DNA of 64,000 nucleotides from Microbacterium sp. K24 (GCF_004794465.1 NZ_SSDJ01000152.1:1-64000); one strand, 5' to 3'; positions 42,006-52,364 are shown, counted from the stretch's first letter. The notes: generated from the letters alone by a model not told the origin. Made by a program: numbers and translations.

Positions 42006-43813
42006 CCTGAGCCGCTCCCTGCTGTCATCTGGACCGCTGTCCAGTCGAAATTCGCGGCGACGAGCGCACCGCCTGGCATGGTGAACATCTGCACTTGGAA
42101 CGACGTCGCGGTCGGGTCGGCCGCGATACGGGGCGTGATGACGTTCGTGTGATTCATCGGTGTCAGCGACAAGCGAGGCGGCTGGGTGAAGCGCCCAGCT
42201 GGAAACGTGACGGTGACCGCACCAGATGCCGACGACGTCCCGCGACCGGTCGACGTGGAATACGGCAACCACGCCGCGTTCCGAACAGTCGCTGGGGTGA
42301 GCGCTCGACCGGGGTCCGTTCCGGCGTTGACCTCTGCCTGAGTCGCCAGCTCGACGATGCCGGCCGCTACCTCGCTGGCGACGTCGGACGTGTCGATGAC
42401 GACGTTTCCGGCTTGGTAGATGTCGCCGGCGACGTCGAGAACGCCGCGCTCCCAGATCTTGCCGACTCCGACGTTCTTCCCGTAGAGGTCGAGGGTCACC
42501 GAGGCGGTCGCTACCGTGGTCTCGACATCGGATGCGGCGAACTTGTCTTCGATGCGCACCCGCACGTCGTACGATGCCGTCGCCGAGAAGATGCCGCCAC
42601 CGGAGACGAGCACCCACGTGTTGTAGGTGATGCCGCCTGGGACGATGACGTTGCGCGGCGTCCACACCGTTCCACCGTTGGGGCGCGTGAAGACCCGAAT
42701 GGTGATGGCGTTGCGCTCGGTGCCGTTCATCAACGATGCGACCGCCGCCGCGAGGTCGAGGCGAAGATAGGTACCGTCGTCCTGTGGGGTGCCGATACTG
42801 CTCGAACGGCGGAGCTGCCACGGTGCTGTCGGGGCTGGCTGCGTGTACGGGAGCGCGTCGAGGGTGCCCGCCCACGTCGCCTGGCGTCCGCGAGAGTCTG
42901 TAACCTTCGCGGTCACGGGGAGTGCCCCGCCAGCCGTCACTGCGACTTCACCACCGGAGGGGACTGTCGTACCGAGGAGCGTGGCCTCCGCCGCCGTGAT
43001 GGTCGACGAATACACGCCGGCGCCGTTGACGGTGAGCTTCACTCGAGACAGCCCTGCGACCGGCTTGCCGACGATCGACGCAACCGTCGCGTTCTGGTCC
43101 GTGTAGGTGCAGGACGACAGGGTCGGTACCACGGACGCCGGCGCGGTGAGCGTGAAAGGGGTGTTGGTGTATCCCACGCCGGCGGCACCATTGAAGGTGT
43201 TGACGCCGACGATGCCGGCTCCCGAGACACTGTTCGGGATCTGGTTGAGGAGCGAGAGGGGCGGCGTCCAGTCCACGGATGAGCCGACGCCGGTCGCGAT
43301 CATGACTGTCCCGGACCCGCCAAACAGGTAGGCGACCTCGTGCGTGTAGGACGAGCTCTGCCGGTTCATGTGCACCGTGACCTGATGGCCAGCGTCGAAC
43401 GACGTGATCGCTGGCCCCGCCACCTCCGAGAACGAAGCCTTGGAGGCGGTCGCGATCGGCACCGTGAGGGTGTTGATCGCACCGTTGCCGGCCGACGCGG
43501 TGTTCGGGCTGAACGTAACCGTGATGTACGTCGAGCTGACGCCGGGCGGGAAGACCACGGCGTGCGACTCGATCCATTGGGGAGCGATGTCGCCACCGGC
43601 GGGAGCCGAGAAGTTCCGCGTTCCGGTCTTCTCGCTCCCGCCGATGTCGAGCTTGAACGGTGCCGCGCCGTTGTTCGATGACGAACCGTACGGACCGCGG
43701 AACCATTGCGCCGTCGCGGCGACCTGGTTTCCGCCGGAGACGGCCTGCACCTCGTAGACCACGCGGAGGTAGAACGGCCCGGCTCCGGTCATCGCTGCGT
43801 CGAAGGTGGGCAT
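42002..43813 (-). CDS. Phage minor structural protein, DUF859-like
   Basis: 603 residues, mostly strands, resembling the DUF859 siphovirus structural proteins at the tail tip. Long N-terminal beta modules (about 1-420) with repeated TLTVPIATASKASF-type strands, then KIWERGVLDVAGDIYQAG, then a fibre repeat ATQAEVNAGTDPGRALTP near 500, then a C-terminal head domain. It probably takes part in receptor binding. Confidence 0.7.
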   Translation of the reverse strand: MPTFDAAMTGAGPFYLRVVYEVQAVSGGNQVAATAQWFRGPYGSSSNNGAAPFKLDIGGSEKTGTRNFSAPAGGDIAPQWIESHAVVFPPGVSSTYITVTFSPNTASAGNGAINTLTVPIATASKASFSEVAGPAITSFDAGHQVTVHMNRQSSSYTHEVAYLFGGSGTVMIATGVGSSVDWTPPLSLLNQIPNSVSGAGIVGVNTFNGAAGVGYTNTPFTLTAPASVVPTLSSCTYTDQNATVASIVGKPVAGLSRVKLTVNGAGVYSSTITAAEATLLGTTVPSGGEVAVTAGGALPVTAKVTDSRGRQATWAGTLDALPYTQPAPTAPWQLRRSSSIGTPQDDGTYLRLDLAAAVASLMNGTERNAITIRVFTRPNGGTVWTPRNVIVPGGITYNTWVLVSGGGIFSATASYDVRVRIEDKFAASDVETTVATASVTLDLYGKNVGVGKIWERGVLDVAGDIYQAGNVVIDTSDVASEVAAGIVELATQAEVNAGTDPGRALTPATVRNAAWLPYSTSTGRGTSSASGAVTVTFPAGRFTQPPRLSLTPMNHTNVITPRIAADPTATSFQVQMFTMPGGALVAANFDWTAVQMTAGSGSG

Positions 43814-43823
43814 GTAGTTCCTC

Positions 43824-46800
43824 TCAGAGTGGGCGGATGATGGTCCTGCCCGGGCCGAAGCCCTCGAACCGGTGCGACGCGATCGACGACGCTTTCAGGC
43901 GTGTCTCGTCGGCGATGAAGACGCCGCCCTCCCATCGGGAGACGGCGACGCCCTGCTGCATCATCTGGATTCCCTCAGGGGCGAGTCGCAGCTCCGACGT
44001 CCCGTCCGGGCGACCGATCTTGACCGAGTCGACCTCGACCTTGAAGTAGAGCTGGTGCTGGTCGAGACGACCGGAAACGGCCTCGGCTGCGGATTGCGCT
44101 ACAGACGCTGCGGACTGGGCGTTGTCTGCCGTCGTCTGCGCCGTGTTGACGTCTCCGCCGAGTGAGTCAATCTGCCCTGCCTGCTCGTCCTGCCGGCCGA
44201 CAAGGACGTTGAACGCCGCGTTGGCCGTGAGGTTGATGGTGTCGCCTACCGACGGGTGCAGGTGGTCGACCATGATCGAGTTCGCGCGGAACAGCGGCGA
44301 AGTGATCGATCCAGCTGCGATGATCTCGTCGGCGACCATCAGGTACGGCACCCAGTCGAGGCCGTTCCAGACCTTCACGCCGATGATCGAGGTCTGCGTC
44401 GAGTCGAGCACCCACCACTGATCGCCCTGCGTGTGCTGCCCGACGTACGGCCCCTTGTAGATTCCCTTCGCGATGAGCACGCGCCCCATGCGCAGCTTCA
44501 CGCCCGCCGCCCCGTTGCCAGAGCGCACGAGTGACAGGTTCAGGTTGCCCGCCAGCACGTTCGCGTTGATCGTGCTGACAATCTCGACCTGCTGCGGCGC
44601 TCCGGTCGCGACCAGGGTCGCTGAGCCGGAAGGAAAGTAGACGTTTCCGGTGTTGCCGTGCGCGCGCACCGAGTACGTCGCCCCCGGGACGTCGTCGACG
44701 ATCTCAACGACGGCGCGCAGTGTGTACGTTTCCCCGGCGGTCGCTGCGAGCGAAGAGTTCGCACCGAAGATGTACGGCGTCGATGCACCGTTTCCGGTGA
44801 TCTGGAAGCAGGGTGTTCCGTCGGACATCACCGTCACGGCCGCCGCGCCACCTCCGCGCCAGTCGCCTCGCGACGACGGGGCGAGCGGGAGAGGGTTGAC
44901 CGCGAGGTTGACACTGCTGCCGACCGGCTCGGTGATCGACGTGTAGATGCGGTTCCGACCGTCGAAGGTCGTCCGGATCGAGTCGAGCGAGCCCGCCAGA
45001 TCCGGGGCAATGTCGCCGAGGGAGATCCCCGACGCCGTAGCGGAAGCGACGGCAGAGGTTCCGCCGATGCGCCCAAGCGTGTCGAACGAGCGGAAACGAA
45101 CGAACACCGTCGAAGTCGGCGCAGCCGAGATGGTCGCGCCGCCCGCAGCGCTCAGCGGAGTTCCGAGTGCCGTCCACGGGCCCGACGCCGAGCTACCGAC
45201 GTCGACGACGACCCTGTTGAATCCGGCCGGCATCGAACCTGCCGCTGACGACAGGCCATCCCATCGGAAAGCGACGGCACCCATACCGGCGGTCAGGACG
45301 GGCGCGGACGGGGCCGGCATCGTCGTCGTCGGCGCGGCACCGGTGATGCTGAGCGCGCTCGAAGGATCGCCCCAGACATCGAGGTTGCTCCGAGCCGCCA
45401 CAGTCACGGAAACTCCGCGGCCGCTGGGCACTGTGAACGTGGCCGTCGTGCCGGTCACGCGCTGGGTGTCGAGGCCGACCTTGACCTCGTACTCCTTCAC
45501 CGTCAGCGGCGAGTTGTCGAGTGATTGCGTGACCGCGTTCCACTGGACCGTGATGGTCGCGAGCGCCGAGCCGTCCGTCTGGAACGCGGCCGTGTTCGAC
45601 ACGGACGCGAGACCTGTCGGGATCTTCGGGATGATGAGGCCGGGCACCTGTGGAGTGACGGAGATCTCGCCCGACCACGGAGAGACGTCTCCGCTCGCCG
45701 ATCGCGCGCGCACCTTCACGAGACGGACGACACCAGGTGCCCACTCGGTCGTGGTGAGCGCGAGCGCCTCGGTGGTCGCGAAGATCTGCGACTCGGAGCT
45801 TTCCGTACGCACTGCGACCTCGTAGGCGGCGACATCGACAGCGGAGCCGTCCGCGGCCTGAGTGACGCCGTTCCAAGCGATCGTGACTGCGGCCTGAGCG
45901 GAGCCGTCCGGTCGCCACGAGCCGACGTTCGTCTCCAAGCGCAGACCTGTCGGTGCGCCAGGGACCGGGAAGGTCGCGTCAGGAATCGGGAATGCCGCCC
46001 CGCCACCTCCGATCGTGCCGCCGATAGAGCCGGCGCCGGTGCGGCGCGCGACCTTCGCGGCTTGGGTGAGCAGCTTGTCGCCGACCTTCACGACCGCGGT
46101 GACGGTCGAGCCCTTCTTCGAGACCTGGATGCCGATGATGCGCTGCAGCGACTTCCCGTGGCGCGTCTTCGAGGTGACGACGTCGCCGAGGTTGAAGTCA
46201 GACCACGGGTTCGGTCCCGCGACCTCCGGCGTCCACGCGAACGAGTACTCGCGCTTGACCGCTCGTCCGCCGGTGAGCGCCGCCTGAGCGAGCACGGTCG
46301 CCGTGGCGTGGTCGGCGACGCCGGACTGCGTGAGGGTCGCCTCGAGCCGACCGAAACGCGATGATGCGCCAGTGTTCGGGAGGTAGAGCCACATGTCGGC
46401 CTTCTCGGGCACAACCGTGAGGTGCGTGAAGACGTCGTCGAAGCTCGACTTGGTCGGGCGGGCGCTGAACGTCGGCCCGCCGAGGACGAGGTTCTCGCGG
46501 ATGACGCCGGTTCCCGGGCGGAAGAGGCGCAGTTTCGTGCCCTCGGTCCACCAATCGCAGAGACCCTGGTCGGTGATCGACTGGAGCACCGTCGTCAGAG
46601 GGGTGAGGAGCCGCCAGGGCTGCTTGACCTTCTCGGCGGCGGTCCACGGAGTGCCGTCGGACGCGAGGTTCCACGTGAAGTCCATGGAGATCATCGATCC
46701 CCAGCCGCGACCCTGGGACTCGAGGATCATGCCGCCCATGATCGTGCCGGCGGATGCGGGGAAGCCGGTCTCGGTCCACATCCGCTCGCCGTTGGCCGCG

Positions 46801-47129
46801 CCCGCCGCCCAGTGGAGGTAAGTGCGCGCGAGCATCCACGAGACGAACCCTTGGCCGGTGAACTTGACCGTGCCGTTCGTGTCGGCGTCGTCGGCGTCGT
46901 CGATCGACGCCATGAACAGGCCGTTGCGCGGCTGAACGTACGCTCCGCCTGTGGAGTACTCGATGGCGACGACCTGCGGAGCGTCCATGCGTCCCGCGAC
47001 CTTCTCCGAGACCGTGAAGTTCAGAGTCGGGGTCGAACTGTCGACCTGTGTCACGTCGATTGACAGTGTCTGGAGGACAGCTCCCTTGTCACCGCTGTCG
47101 GACATGAGGCGCAGACGGACATCGAACAC
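43824..47129 (-). CDS. Tail-tip protein (Tal-like) with fibronectin type III domains
   Basis: 1101 residues. Residues 1-350 resemble the tail-associated hub of siphoviruses (Gp37-like: FDVRLRLMSDSGDKG, EKVKQPWRLLTPL). Three or so fibronectin type III modules follow (VTIAWNGVTQAADGSAVDVAAY near 440; TITVQWNAVTQSLDNSPLT near 540). The C-terminal part carries a coiled stretch of Ala/Gln (TTADNAQSAASVAQSAAE near 1010) and ends as a fibre. GTG start after AGGAGG. Probably forms the central fibre. Confidence 0.8.
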   Translation of the reverse strand: MFDVRLRLMSDSGDKGAVLQTLSIDVTQVDSSTPTLNFTVSEKVAGRMDAPQVVAIEYSTGGAYVQPRNGLFMASIDDADDADTNGTVKFTGQGFVSWMLARTYLHWAAGAANGERMWTETGFPASAGTIMGGMILESQGRGWGSMISMDFTWNLASDGTPWTAAEKVKQPWRLLTPLTTVLQSITDQGLCDWWTEGTKLRLFRPGTGVIRENLVLGGPTFSARPTKSSFDDVFTHLTVVPEKADMWLYLPNTGASSRFGRLEATLTQSGVADHATATVLAQAALTGGRAVKREYSFAWTPEVAGPNPWSDFNLGDVVTSKTRHGKSLQRIIGIQVSKKGSTVTAVVKVGDKLLTQAAKVARRTGAGSIGGTIGGGGAAFPIPDATFPVPGAPTGLRLETNVGSWRPDGSAQAAVTIAWNGVTQAADGSAVDVAAYEVAVRTESSESQIFATTEALALTTTEWAPGVVRLVKVRARSASGDVSPWSGEISVTPQVPGLIIPKIPTGLASVSNTAAFQTDGSALATITVQWNAVTQSLDNSPLTVKEYEVKVGLDTQRVTGTTATFTVPSGRGVSVTVAARSNLDVWGDPSSALSITGAAPTTTMPAPSAPVLTAGMGAVAFRWDGLSSAAGSMPAGFNRVVVDVGSSASGPWTALGTPLSAAGGATISAAPTSTVFVRFRSFDTLGRIGGTSAVASATASGISLGDIAPDLAGSLDSIRTTFDGRNRIYTSITEPVGSSVNLAVNPLPLAPSSRGDWRGGGAAAVTVMSDGTPCFQITGNGASTPYIFGANSSLAATAGETYTLRAVVEIVDDVPGATYSVRAHGNTGNVYFPSGSATLVATGAPQQVEIVSTINANVLAGNLNLSLVRSGNGAAGVKLRMGRVLIAKGIYKGPYVGQHTQGDQWWVLDSTQTSIIGVKVWNGLDWVPYLMVADEIIAAGSITSPLFRANSIMVDHLHPSVGDTINLTANAAFNVLVGRQDEQAGQIDSLGGDVNTAQTTADNAQSAASVAQSAAEAVSGRLDQHQLYFKVEVDSVKIGRPDGTSELRLAPEGIQMMQQGVAVSRWEGGVFIADETRLKASSIASHRFEGFGPGRTIIRPL

Positions 47130-47139
47130 GTGGTTCCTC

Positions 47140-47934
47140 CTACAGAATCTGCGCGCTCTTCCCGCGCACTGCGAAGCTCGAGGTGCCGGTGCGCGACGCG
47201 GTGGTGATGGTGAGTTCGCCGCGGCGGTCGCTCGGGTTGAGCGGCGTCAGGACGGGAGTGATTTCGAAGACGCCTCGGGGCCCGCCGAAGTCGACGGCGC
47301 CGGAGACATCAGTGCCACCGGTCCAGACGTCCGTCGTCGTGACGAACGCCTTGCCGGTGGCGGACTCGAACCGCACCCACGAGCCGGCGGCGACATTCGG
47401 GAGCGTGACCCACGAGCCGGCGGCGTCTGTGATCTGGATGCCGGTCGCGGCACCCTGCACCCGAAGCACGGCATCTGCGATCGGCGCAGACATCGCAGGG
47501 AACAGCGTGAGCAGCTTCGACGCGGCATTCACGACGACAGATGTCGTCGAGGCGACCTGGTCACGCCAGAACGCTCCCGTCAGCTCGACCAGGAACGTCG
47601 CGTCGATGTACTTGTTCCGGTCGAATACGCGGTCTGGGGTCGATGACGCGAGCCGCACGGGGATCTCCAACCCCGGCGCATCGTCGCGTGTGAGGACGAG
47701 CCTCTGAGAAGTGAACAGCGCGAGGAGCGAGGGCCACCCCGACGGAGCGGTGTTGACGACGAGCGGGTACATCGGCGATCGAATCGTCGTTGCGGTGGCG
47801 AGCGTGCCGTCGCGACCCGCGAGGGACACTTGCCCCAGGTCGATGTCGGCACCCGAGTACGGGACGGACCCCTTGCGGAAGATCCATCCCATACTCGGGT
47901 TGTCGAGCGGCACACTGTTGACGCGAATGACCAT
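47140..47934 (-). CDS. Distal tail protein (Dit-like)
   Basis: 264 residues. Position directly after the tape measure gene and before the tail hub, together with length and strand-rich pattern (IRVNSVPLDNPSMGW, LVLTRDDAPGLEIPVRL), fits the Dit hub that joins tube to tip. The ATG overlaps the tape measure stop (TGATG). The first in-frame codons upstream belong to the tape measure gene and are not used. Confidence 0.7.
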   Translation of the reverse strand: MVIRVNSVPLDNPSMGWIFRKGSVPYSGADIDLGQVSLAGRDGTLATATTIRSPMYPLVVNTAPSGWPSLLALFTSQRLVLTRDDAPGLEIPVRLASSTPDRVFDRNKYIDATFLVELTGAFWRDQVASTTSVVVNAASKLLTLFPAMSAPIADAVLRVQGAATGIQITDAAGSWVTLPNVAAGSWVRFESATGKAFVTTTDVWTGGTDVSGAVDFGGPRGVFEITPVLTPLNPSDRRGELTITTASRTGTSSFAVRGKSAQIL

Positions 47935-50900
47935 CAGAGACCCGCCTGTCCTACGAGCTGCGCGGCTTCCCACGCCTCCTGCTGGAGATCGCGGACAACC
48001 GGGTTGTGGATGTGAACGGCGACGCCTCGTGCGCTGGAACTGCCGTCGGTGCCAGTGATCGACGGCGCGACGCCGGCGAGACCGCTGAAATCGATCCCGT
48101 CGACCATCGCGCGCTCAGCCTTGAAGGACTCCTTGCGGATACCGACCGCGATGCCCTGCATGAGCGGTGCGCCGATTTCCCGGTTGGTGCGGCGAGACGG
48201 CGAGTGGATCTCACCCGCTGCCCGCGCCGCGTTGACCGCGCGGTCGACGGCTGCGCCGGCGGCACGGGAGACAGCGCCGCTGTTCTCAGCGATGCCCCGG
48301 GCGATGCCGGCCATCATGGCTGCGCCGACGCCGTAGAACCATCCGCCCGCGCCCGCGAGGGTGCCGGCGATCGTTCCGCGGAGTCCGGTGAACGCACCGG
48401 CAACGGACCACTGGGTGTCGACCGCGCCGTTGCGCATGCCGAGCATCGTCGCCGACCCTGTCGGGTACAGCCACGAGCCGGCGTCGGCCATCGCGCCCTG
48501 GAGCACGCCGCCCATGCTGGACATGGTCGTGGTGAGTGCCGGAGTCGCGCCGGCGATGCCCGCCTGGAGGCCACCAATGAGCGCAGCACCCTCGGGAGCG
48601 AGGAGCGTGTCGGAGCCGATCATCCCCTTGGTGACGGTGTCACGCATGGTGCGCACCGAAGCGTCCAGCTCGGGGAGCCCGAGGAGGATGCCCTGAGCGA
48701 GCTGACGGGAGAACCCGCCCCCGCCGCCGCGGCGTTCTCCGCGGTTGATGTCCAGCTTGTCCCGCGCTTCGTCGGCCAAGTCGCCGAGCTCTTGCATGAT
48801 CTGGTTGCGGGTCTGCACGTCGACAGACCAAAACTCGCTCATCCAGGCCTTGTTCTTGTTGCCAGTGGTGAACGAGTCCCGGATGCGGTCGGCGATGCGC
48901 GTCGCTTCCTCCGATGCCACAGAGGCCGCGTTCGGATCGAACGTCGGATTCGGAATCGTGATCTTCGCGTCGCTCAGGATGCTCTCTGCCCAGAGGCGCA
49001 TGTTCTCGGTGTTGGAGCCGAGATTGAACGCGTTCGGCGCGGTGACTTCTTTCCACATCGCAGCCGCGCCTTCGGCGCCGCCCGACTTATAGGCGTCCTT
49101 GACCTTCGTGACGACATCCTGGAGATAGGCGTCCTCGATCGGGGTAAGGTCGGGCAGCGCGAAGCCCTGCTTGAGACTGTCGTTGATCTTCGCGATCACC
49201 TCAGGCGGCAGACCTTCGATGTTCCGGAAGCTCTCCACGAGCTTGTCCGCGGCACCCTGCCCCTCCGTGGCGAGCACGTTCTCGTACTCATCCATGAAGA
49301 CCTTGGCGATACCGCGCGCCTTGTCGGCGGTGGTCATACGACTGTCGTTCCAGTACCGCTCGAAGTCGAACTTGACGGCAACCGTGAACGGGTCACCGTC
49401 ATCCTCCGGCTTGAACGCGCCGAGCTTGCCCAGAGACTTCAGCCCCTCAGAGGTGTCTTTATCCCACCCCATGAACTCGCGAACACCATCGAAGAAGTCG
49501 CCGTTTGCGGTCGACCACTCCCCCAGCGCCGAGATCCACTCCCCGAGGGTGTCAATGAGGGCGACCAGCACCGGAGCGATGTCCACGAGAGCGTCAGCGA
49601 GTCCGACGAGCGCGTCGATCAGCACAGGACCGGCCGCGTCAGCGAAGCCCTCGAGTGCCGGACCGAGCTGCTCAGCGATATCGGTCACCGCGTCGCCAAG
49701 CGTCTGGAGGACGCCCGAGTCGCGAATTGAGGAGATCAGGCTGTCGATTGTCGGCATCAGATCTGCGATCACTCCGACGGCCGTGGGCAGGAGCGTGCCT
49801 GCGAGGTCACCGAGCAGCCCGAGGAAGTTCCCGAACGTGGCAGCGATGGCCGGCAGATGTGGGAGGACGCCTTCGAGAGCGGTGATGAGCCCTGCCGAGA
49901 GGTCATCCATGCCCTTGCCAACCAGCGGCTGGTTCAGTGCGTTCGCTGCGCCCTCGAAGATGCCGAAGAAGAACTTGCCGGACGAGCCGATGAATCGCTC
50001 GAACGATCCGTCGAGATCGGCGACGAGCCGACCGATCGCGCGCACCGCGGAGCCGAACGAGCTCATCGCGACGTTCGCGCCCCGGAACACGGCTGTGAGG
50101 CCTCGCTGGAAGTCCGCACCGTTGACGACGCGGTCCCACTCCTGCATCATGTCGGCGAATCCGGCGAGTCCCTTGGAGCCGGCGGCGTCTGCGGCCCGCC
50201 ACAGCCCCTTGAAGACTCCGGCGGCACCCTTCGTGGCGTCCCACAGGTCGTACATCGAGTCGATCGCGGTTTCCATCCAGCCGTCGAGACGACCGTCGGT
50301 GGAGACTGCTTCCAGCCAGGTGTCGAACGTGTTGGCCTGGCGGACGAACCATGACGCGAGTCGCGGCGTGTACGTTGCGGCGATCTGCGACAGAGACGTC
50401 ATCGCGCCGGCGAACGCGGGAGCGCCCGTCGAAAGGATGCGCCATCCCTCGGCGATGCCCGTGAAGATGGACTCGAGGTTGCCGCCGGCGAGTTCAGTGC
50501 CGAAAGCCTCTGCGAGTGCTCCGGTGAACTGGCCGACGCCGGTGGACAGCTCGCGGAACGAGTTTCGGAGCTGCGGCATGAGGCCGTTGACGAGGTCGAG
50601 GATCGGCTGGCGGGCCTGGTCCCAGAACGCCGAGCGGATGATGCCGCCCAGCTCGTTCATGCCCGCCTTGAGCGGTGCCAGCTCTTCGCCAGCGTGCCGA
50701 AGGGCGACGACCAGCGCGGTGAGCGATCCCGCGGCGTTCAGGAAGAGGCCGGGGAGGACGAGGAACGCGGGGAGGATCGAGAAGAGACCTTGACCGACTC
50801 CGACGAGCCCACTGGTGGCTCCGAACAGGGATGCCACGAGGGAGGTGACACCGGTCGTCCACCCGAGGATCGAGGGCAGGTTCTTGTCGAGGTTGCGCGC

Positions 50901-51488
50901 CATCTGCGCGAGGTCGTCGATCCACTTTCCCGAGAGCCGCGCGCCGGAGAGCGCGGCGAGCGTCGTGGCGGCGGATGCGAGGGACTTCTTGTTCACCTGG
51001 ACGACCAGGTTCACGAAGCGGTCGCGCGAGAGCCACGCCATCTGCGCCGAAGCGTCGAGCGTGTGCGCGGCCGCGCGGATCTTCACCTCGTTGCGGGACG
51101 CCCGCGACACCATGTCGCGCACTTCCTTCTCGAAGCGCTCCTTGTTCTGGATCTGCGCCGCGATGTTAACGCGGATGTCCGAGAACTGGTCGAACTGGTC
51201 CTGGATCGACTTCCGCAGCTTCGTCTTCTTGAGACGAGCCTTATCGACCGTGACCTGCACGTTGACCGCCGCGTCGAGCCCCTTGAACTCCTCCATCTGG
51301 CGACGGATGTCCTCGCGGATCGCGGTGTTGTCGATCTTCGCCTTCGACACCCGGACCGTCATCGACGTAGTCCGCGAAATGGTGTCGAGCTGGCGCTTGA
51401 GCTCGCGCCGGAACTGGGTGGTGTCGGGGACGACACGGATGGACAGACGACCAACGTTGCGACCGGGGTTGAATGCCATCCGTGCCAC
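47934..51488 (-). CDS. Tail tape measure protein
   Basis: 1184 residues, the longest gene of the prophage. It measures the tail tube and is injected with DNA. Features: basic coiled-coil N-terminus (about 20-170), several Gly/Ala-rich hydrophobic stretches (GLVGVGQGLFSILPAFLVLPG near 230; AGAGGWFYGVGAAMMAGIARG near 1055), and a C-terminal region typical of this family. At roughly 0.15 nm per residue the tail would be near 175 nm. Follows the chaperone frameshift pair as usual. Confidence 0.93.
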   Translation of the reverse strand: MARMAFNPGRNVGRLSIRVVPDTTQFRRELKRQLDTISRTTSMTVRVSKAKIDNTAIREDIRRQMEEFKGLDAAVNVQVTVDKARLKKTKLRKSIQDQFDQFSDIRVNIAAQIQNKERFEKEVRDMVSRASRNEVKIRAAAHTLDASAQMAWLSRDRFVNLVVQVNKKSLASAATTLAALSGARLSGKWIDDLAQMARNLDKNLPSILGWTTGVTSLVASLFGATSGLVGVGQGLFSILPAFLVLPGLFLNAAGSLTALVVALRHAGEELAPLKAGMNELGGIIRSAFWDQARQPILDLVNGLMPQLRNSFRELSTGVGQFTGALAEAFGTELAGGNLESIFTGIAEGWRILSTGAPAFAGAMTSLSQIAATYTPRLASWFVRQANTFDTWLEAVSTDGRLDGWMETAIDSMYDLWDATKGAAGVFKGLWRAADAAGSKGLAGFADMMQEWDRVVNGADFQRGLTAVFRGANVAMSSFGSAVRAIGRLVADLDGSFERFIGSSGKFFFGIFEGAANALNQPLVGKGMDDLSAGLITALEGVLPHLPAIAATFGNFLGLLGDLAGTLLPTAVGVIADLMPTIDSLISSIRDSGVLQTLGDAVTDIAEQLGPALEGFADAAGPVLIDALVGLADALVDIAPVLVALIDTLGEWISALGEWSTANGDFFDGVREFMGWDKDTSEGLKSLGKLGAFKPEDDGDPFTVAVKFDFERYWNDSRMTTADKARGIAKVFMDEYENVLATEGQGAADKLVESFRNIEGLPPEVIAKINDSLKQGFALPDLTPIEDAYLQDVVTKVKDAYKSGGAEGAAAMWKEVTAPNAFNLGSNTENMRLWAESILSDAKITIPNPTFDPNAASVASEEATRIADRIRDSFTTGNKNKAWMSEFWSVDVQTRNQIMQELGDLADEARDKLDINRGERRGGGGGFSRQLAQGILLGLPELDASVRTMRDTVTKGMIGSDTLLAPEGAALIGGLQAGIAGATPALTTTMSSMGGVLQGAMADAGSWLYPTGSATMLGMRNGAVDTQWSVAGAFTGLRGTIAGTLAGAGGWFYGVGAAMMAGIARGIAENSGAVSRAAGAAVDRAVNAARAAGEIHSPSRRTNREIGAPLMQGIAVGIRKESFKAERAMVDGIDFSGLAGVAPSITGTDGSSSARGVAVHIHNPVVRDLQQEAWEAAQLVGQAGL

Positions 51489-51490
51489 CC

Positions 51491-51895
51491 CTATTCGTTC
51501 ATGAAGCTGTCGAGCGGACCGGAGACGAGCTCCGCGAGCGTCTTCGGCTGGAAGACGTTCTCGTGCTTCTCAGCACCCGGCCAATCGATGAAGACGCTGG
51601 GGTCTTTCACCTTGGAGAAGGACTGCACGACGGCGGCGATCAGGTTGTACATGCGTACGGCGATCACCGTGGCGGCGTCCCAGCCTTGAAGCTCCGGTGA
51701 TCCACCTCGGATCGCGTAGACGCGCGAGTGAGGGTTCAGCACCAGATGGTTCGCGAGGTAGAGGACGTGGCGGACGGGCACCTTGCCCGCCCACACGTCG
51801 TCGATGTTCAGCCCGGAGTAGAACTGGGCCAGGTCAGCTCGGAGAGCTCCTTGAGTGTCGAGTTCGTCGATCAGCTCGCGGAGCTCTTCGATTCC
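51491..51895 (-). CDS. Tail assembly chaperone, frameshifted C-terminal part (gpT-like)
   Basis: About 135 codons with no start of their own, read only after a -1 shift from the upstream chaperone frame. Contents: GIEELRELIDELDTQGAL, then VRHVLYLANHLVLNPHSRVYA. The fusion from 52323 to 51491 would be about 277 residues. It lies just before the tape measure gene, the fixed place for gpG/gpGT. The fusion product helps wrap the tape measure protein during tube assembly. Confidence 0.8.
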   Translation of the reverse strand, partial: GIEELRELIDELDTQGALRADLAQFYSGLNIDDVWAGKVPVRHVLYLANHLVLNPHSRVYAIRGGSPELQGWDAATVIAVRMYNLIAAVVQSFSKVKDPSVFIDWPGAEKHENVFQPKTLAELVSGPLDSFMNE

Positions 51896-52323
51896 CCCAG
51901 GGCATCCCGGTAGGTGATGTAGAGGGCCATGAAGTGGTCGTGGGTCTTGCCCTCGGACCACTCCGCGTACGCCTCCGGGTCGTCGGCGATCGTCTCCGCC
52001 CACTCGTCGATGCACGCCACGAACTCGTTGAGCTTCTGGAGCCGCTCGATGTCCTCGGGCTTCGCCGAGTCGAACTCAAGCGGCCCGCTGTCCTCGCCGG
52101 CGAACGCGCCGGACTTGGCGGCGTCGAGCACGAGGTTCGCGAAGTCGTTGCGGTGGCGGACGCGGAAGCGCGTCGCGGGGCGCATAGGGGGAAGATCGGC
52201 GAGCAGCTCGGCGAACAGCTCCGCCTGCTCCAGCTCGGCATCGACGACCTCGGACGGCTTCGGAGCGACCTTCGCGGTTGCCTTCGGCTTCCGGTCCTGG
52301 GGCTTGGTGGTGGGAGTAGGCAT
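51871..52323 (-). CDS. Tail assembly chaperone (gpG-like)
   Basis: 150 residues. N-terminus is Lys/Pro-rich (TPTTKPQDRKPKATAK), then a helical acidic body (VVDAELEQAELFAELLADL, IERLQKLNEFVACIDEWAE). It ends soon after the slippery site. Sits between major tail protein and tape measure protein, as the family always does. Between it and the major tail gene an HNH cassette lies on the other strand. Confidence 0.82.
   Translation of the reverse strand: MPTPTTKPQDRKPKATAKVAPKPSEVVDAELEQAELFAELLADLPPMRPATRFRVRHRNDFANLVLDAAKSGAFAGEDSGPLEFDSAKPEDIERLQKLNEFVACIDEWAETIADDPEAYAEWSEGKTHDHFMALYITYRDALGESKSSAS
51892..51898 (-). promoter_or_regulatory. Programmed -1 frameshift site GGGGGAA
   Basis: Zero frame reads CTG GGG GAA; slipping back one base gives CTG GGG GGA ATC and enters the downstream frame. 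The zero frame stops 24 bases later. Confidence 0.75.
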
Positions 52324-52364
52324 GGCAGACCTCTTTCATGCAGCGCAGACCTGGATGGGGGAAA

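Noticed and set aside
40681-42084. 467-residue plus-strand frame across the lysis genes
   Set aside because: Antisense to four coupled minus-strand genes with recognisable domains; the product has no domain pattern.
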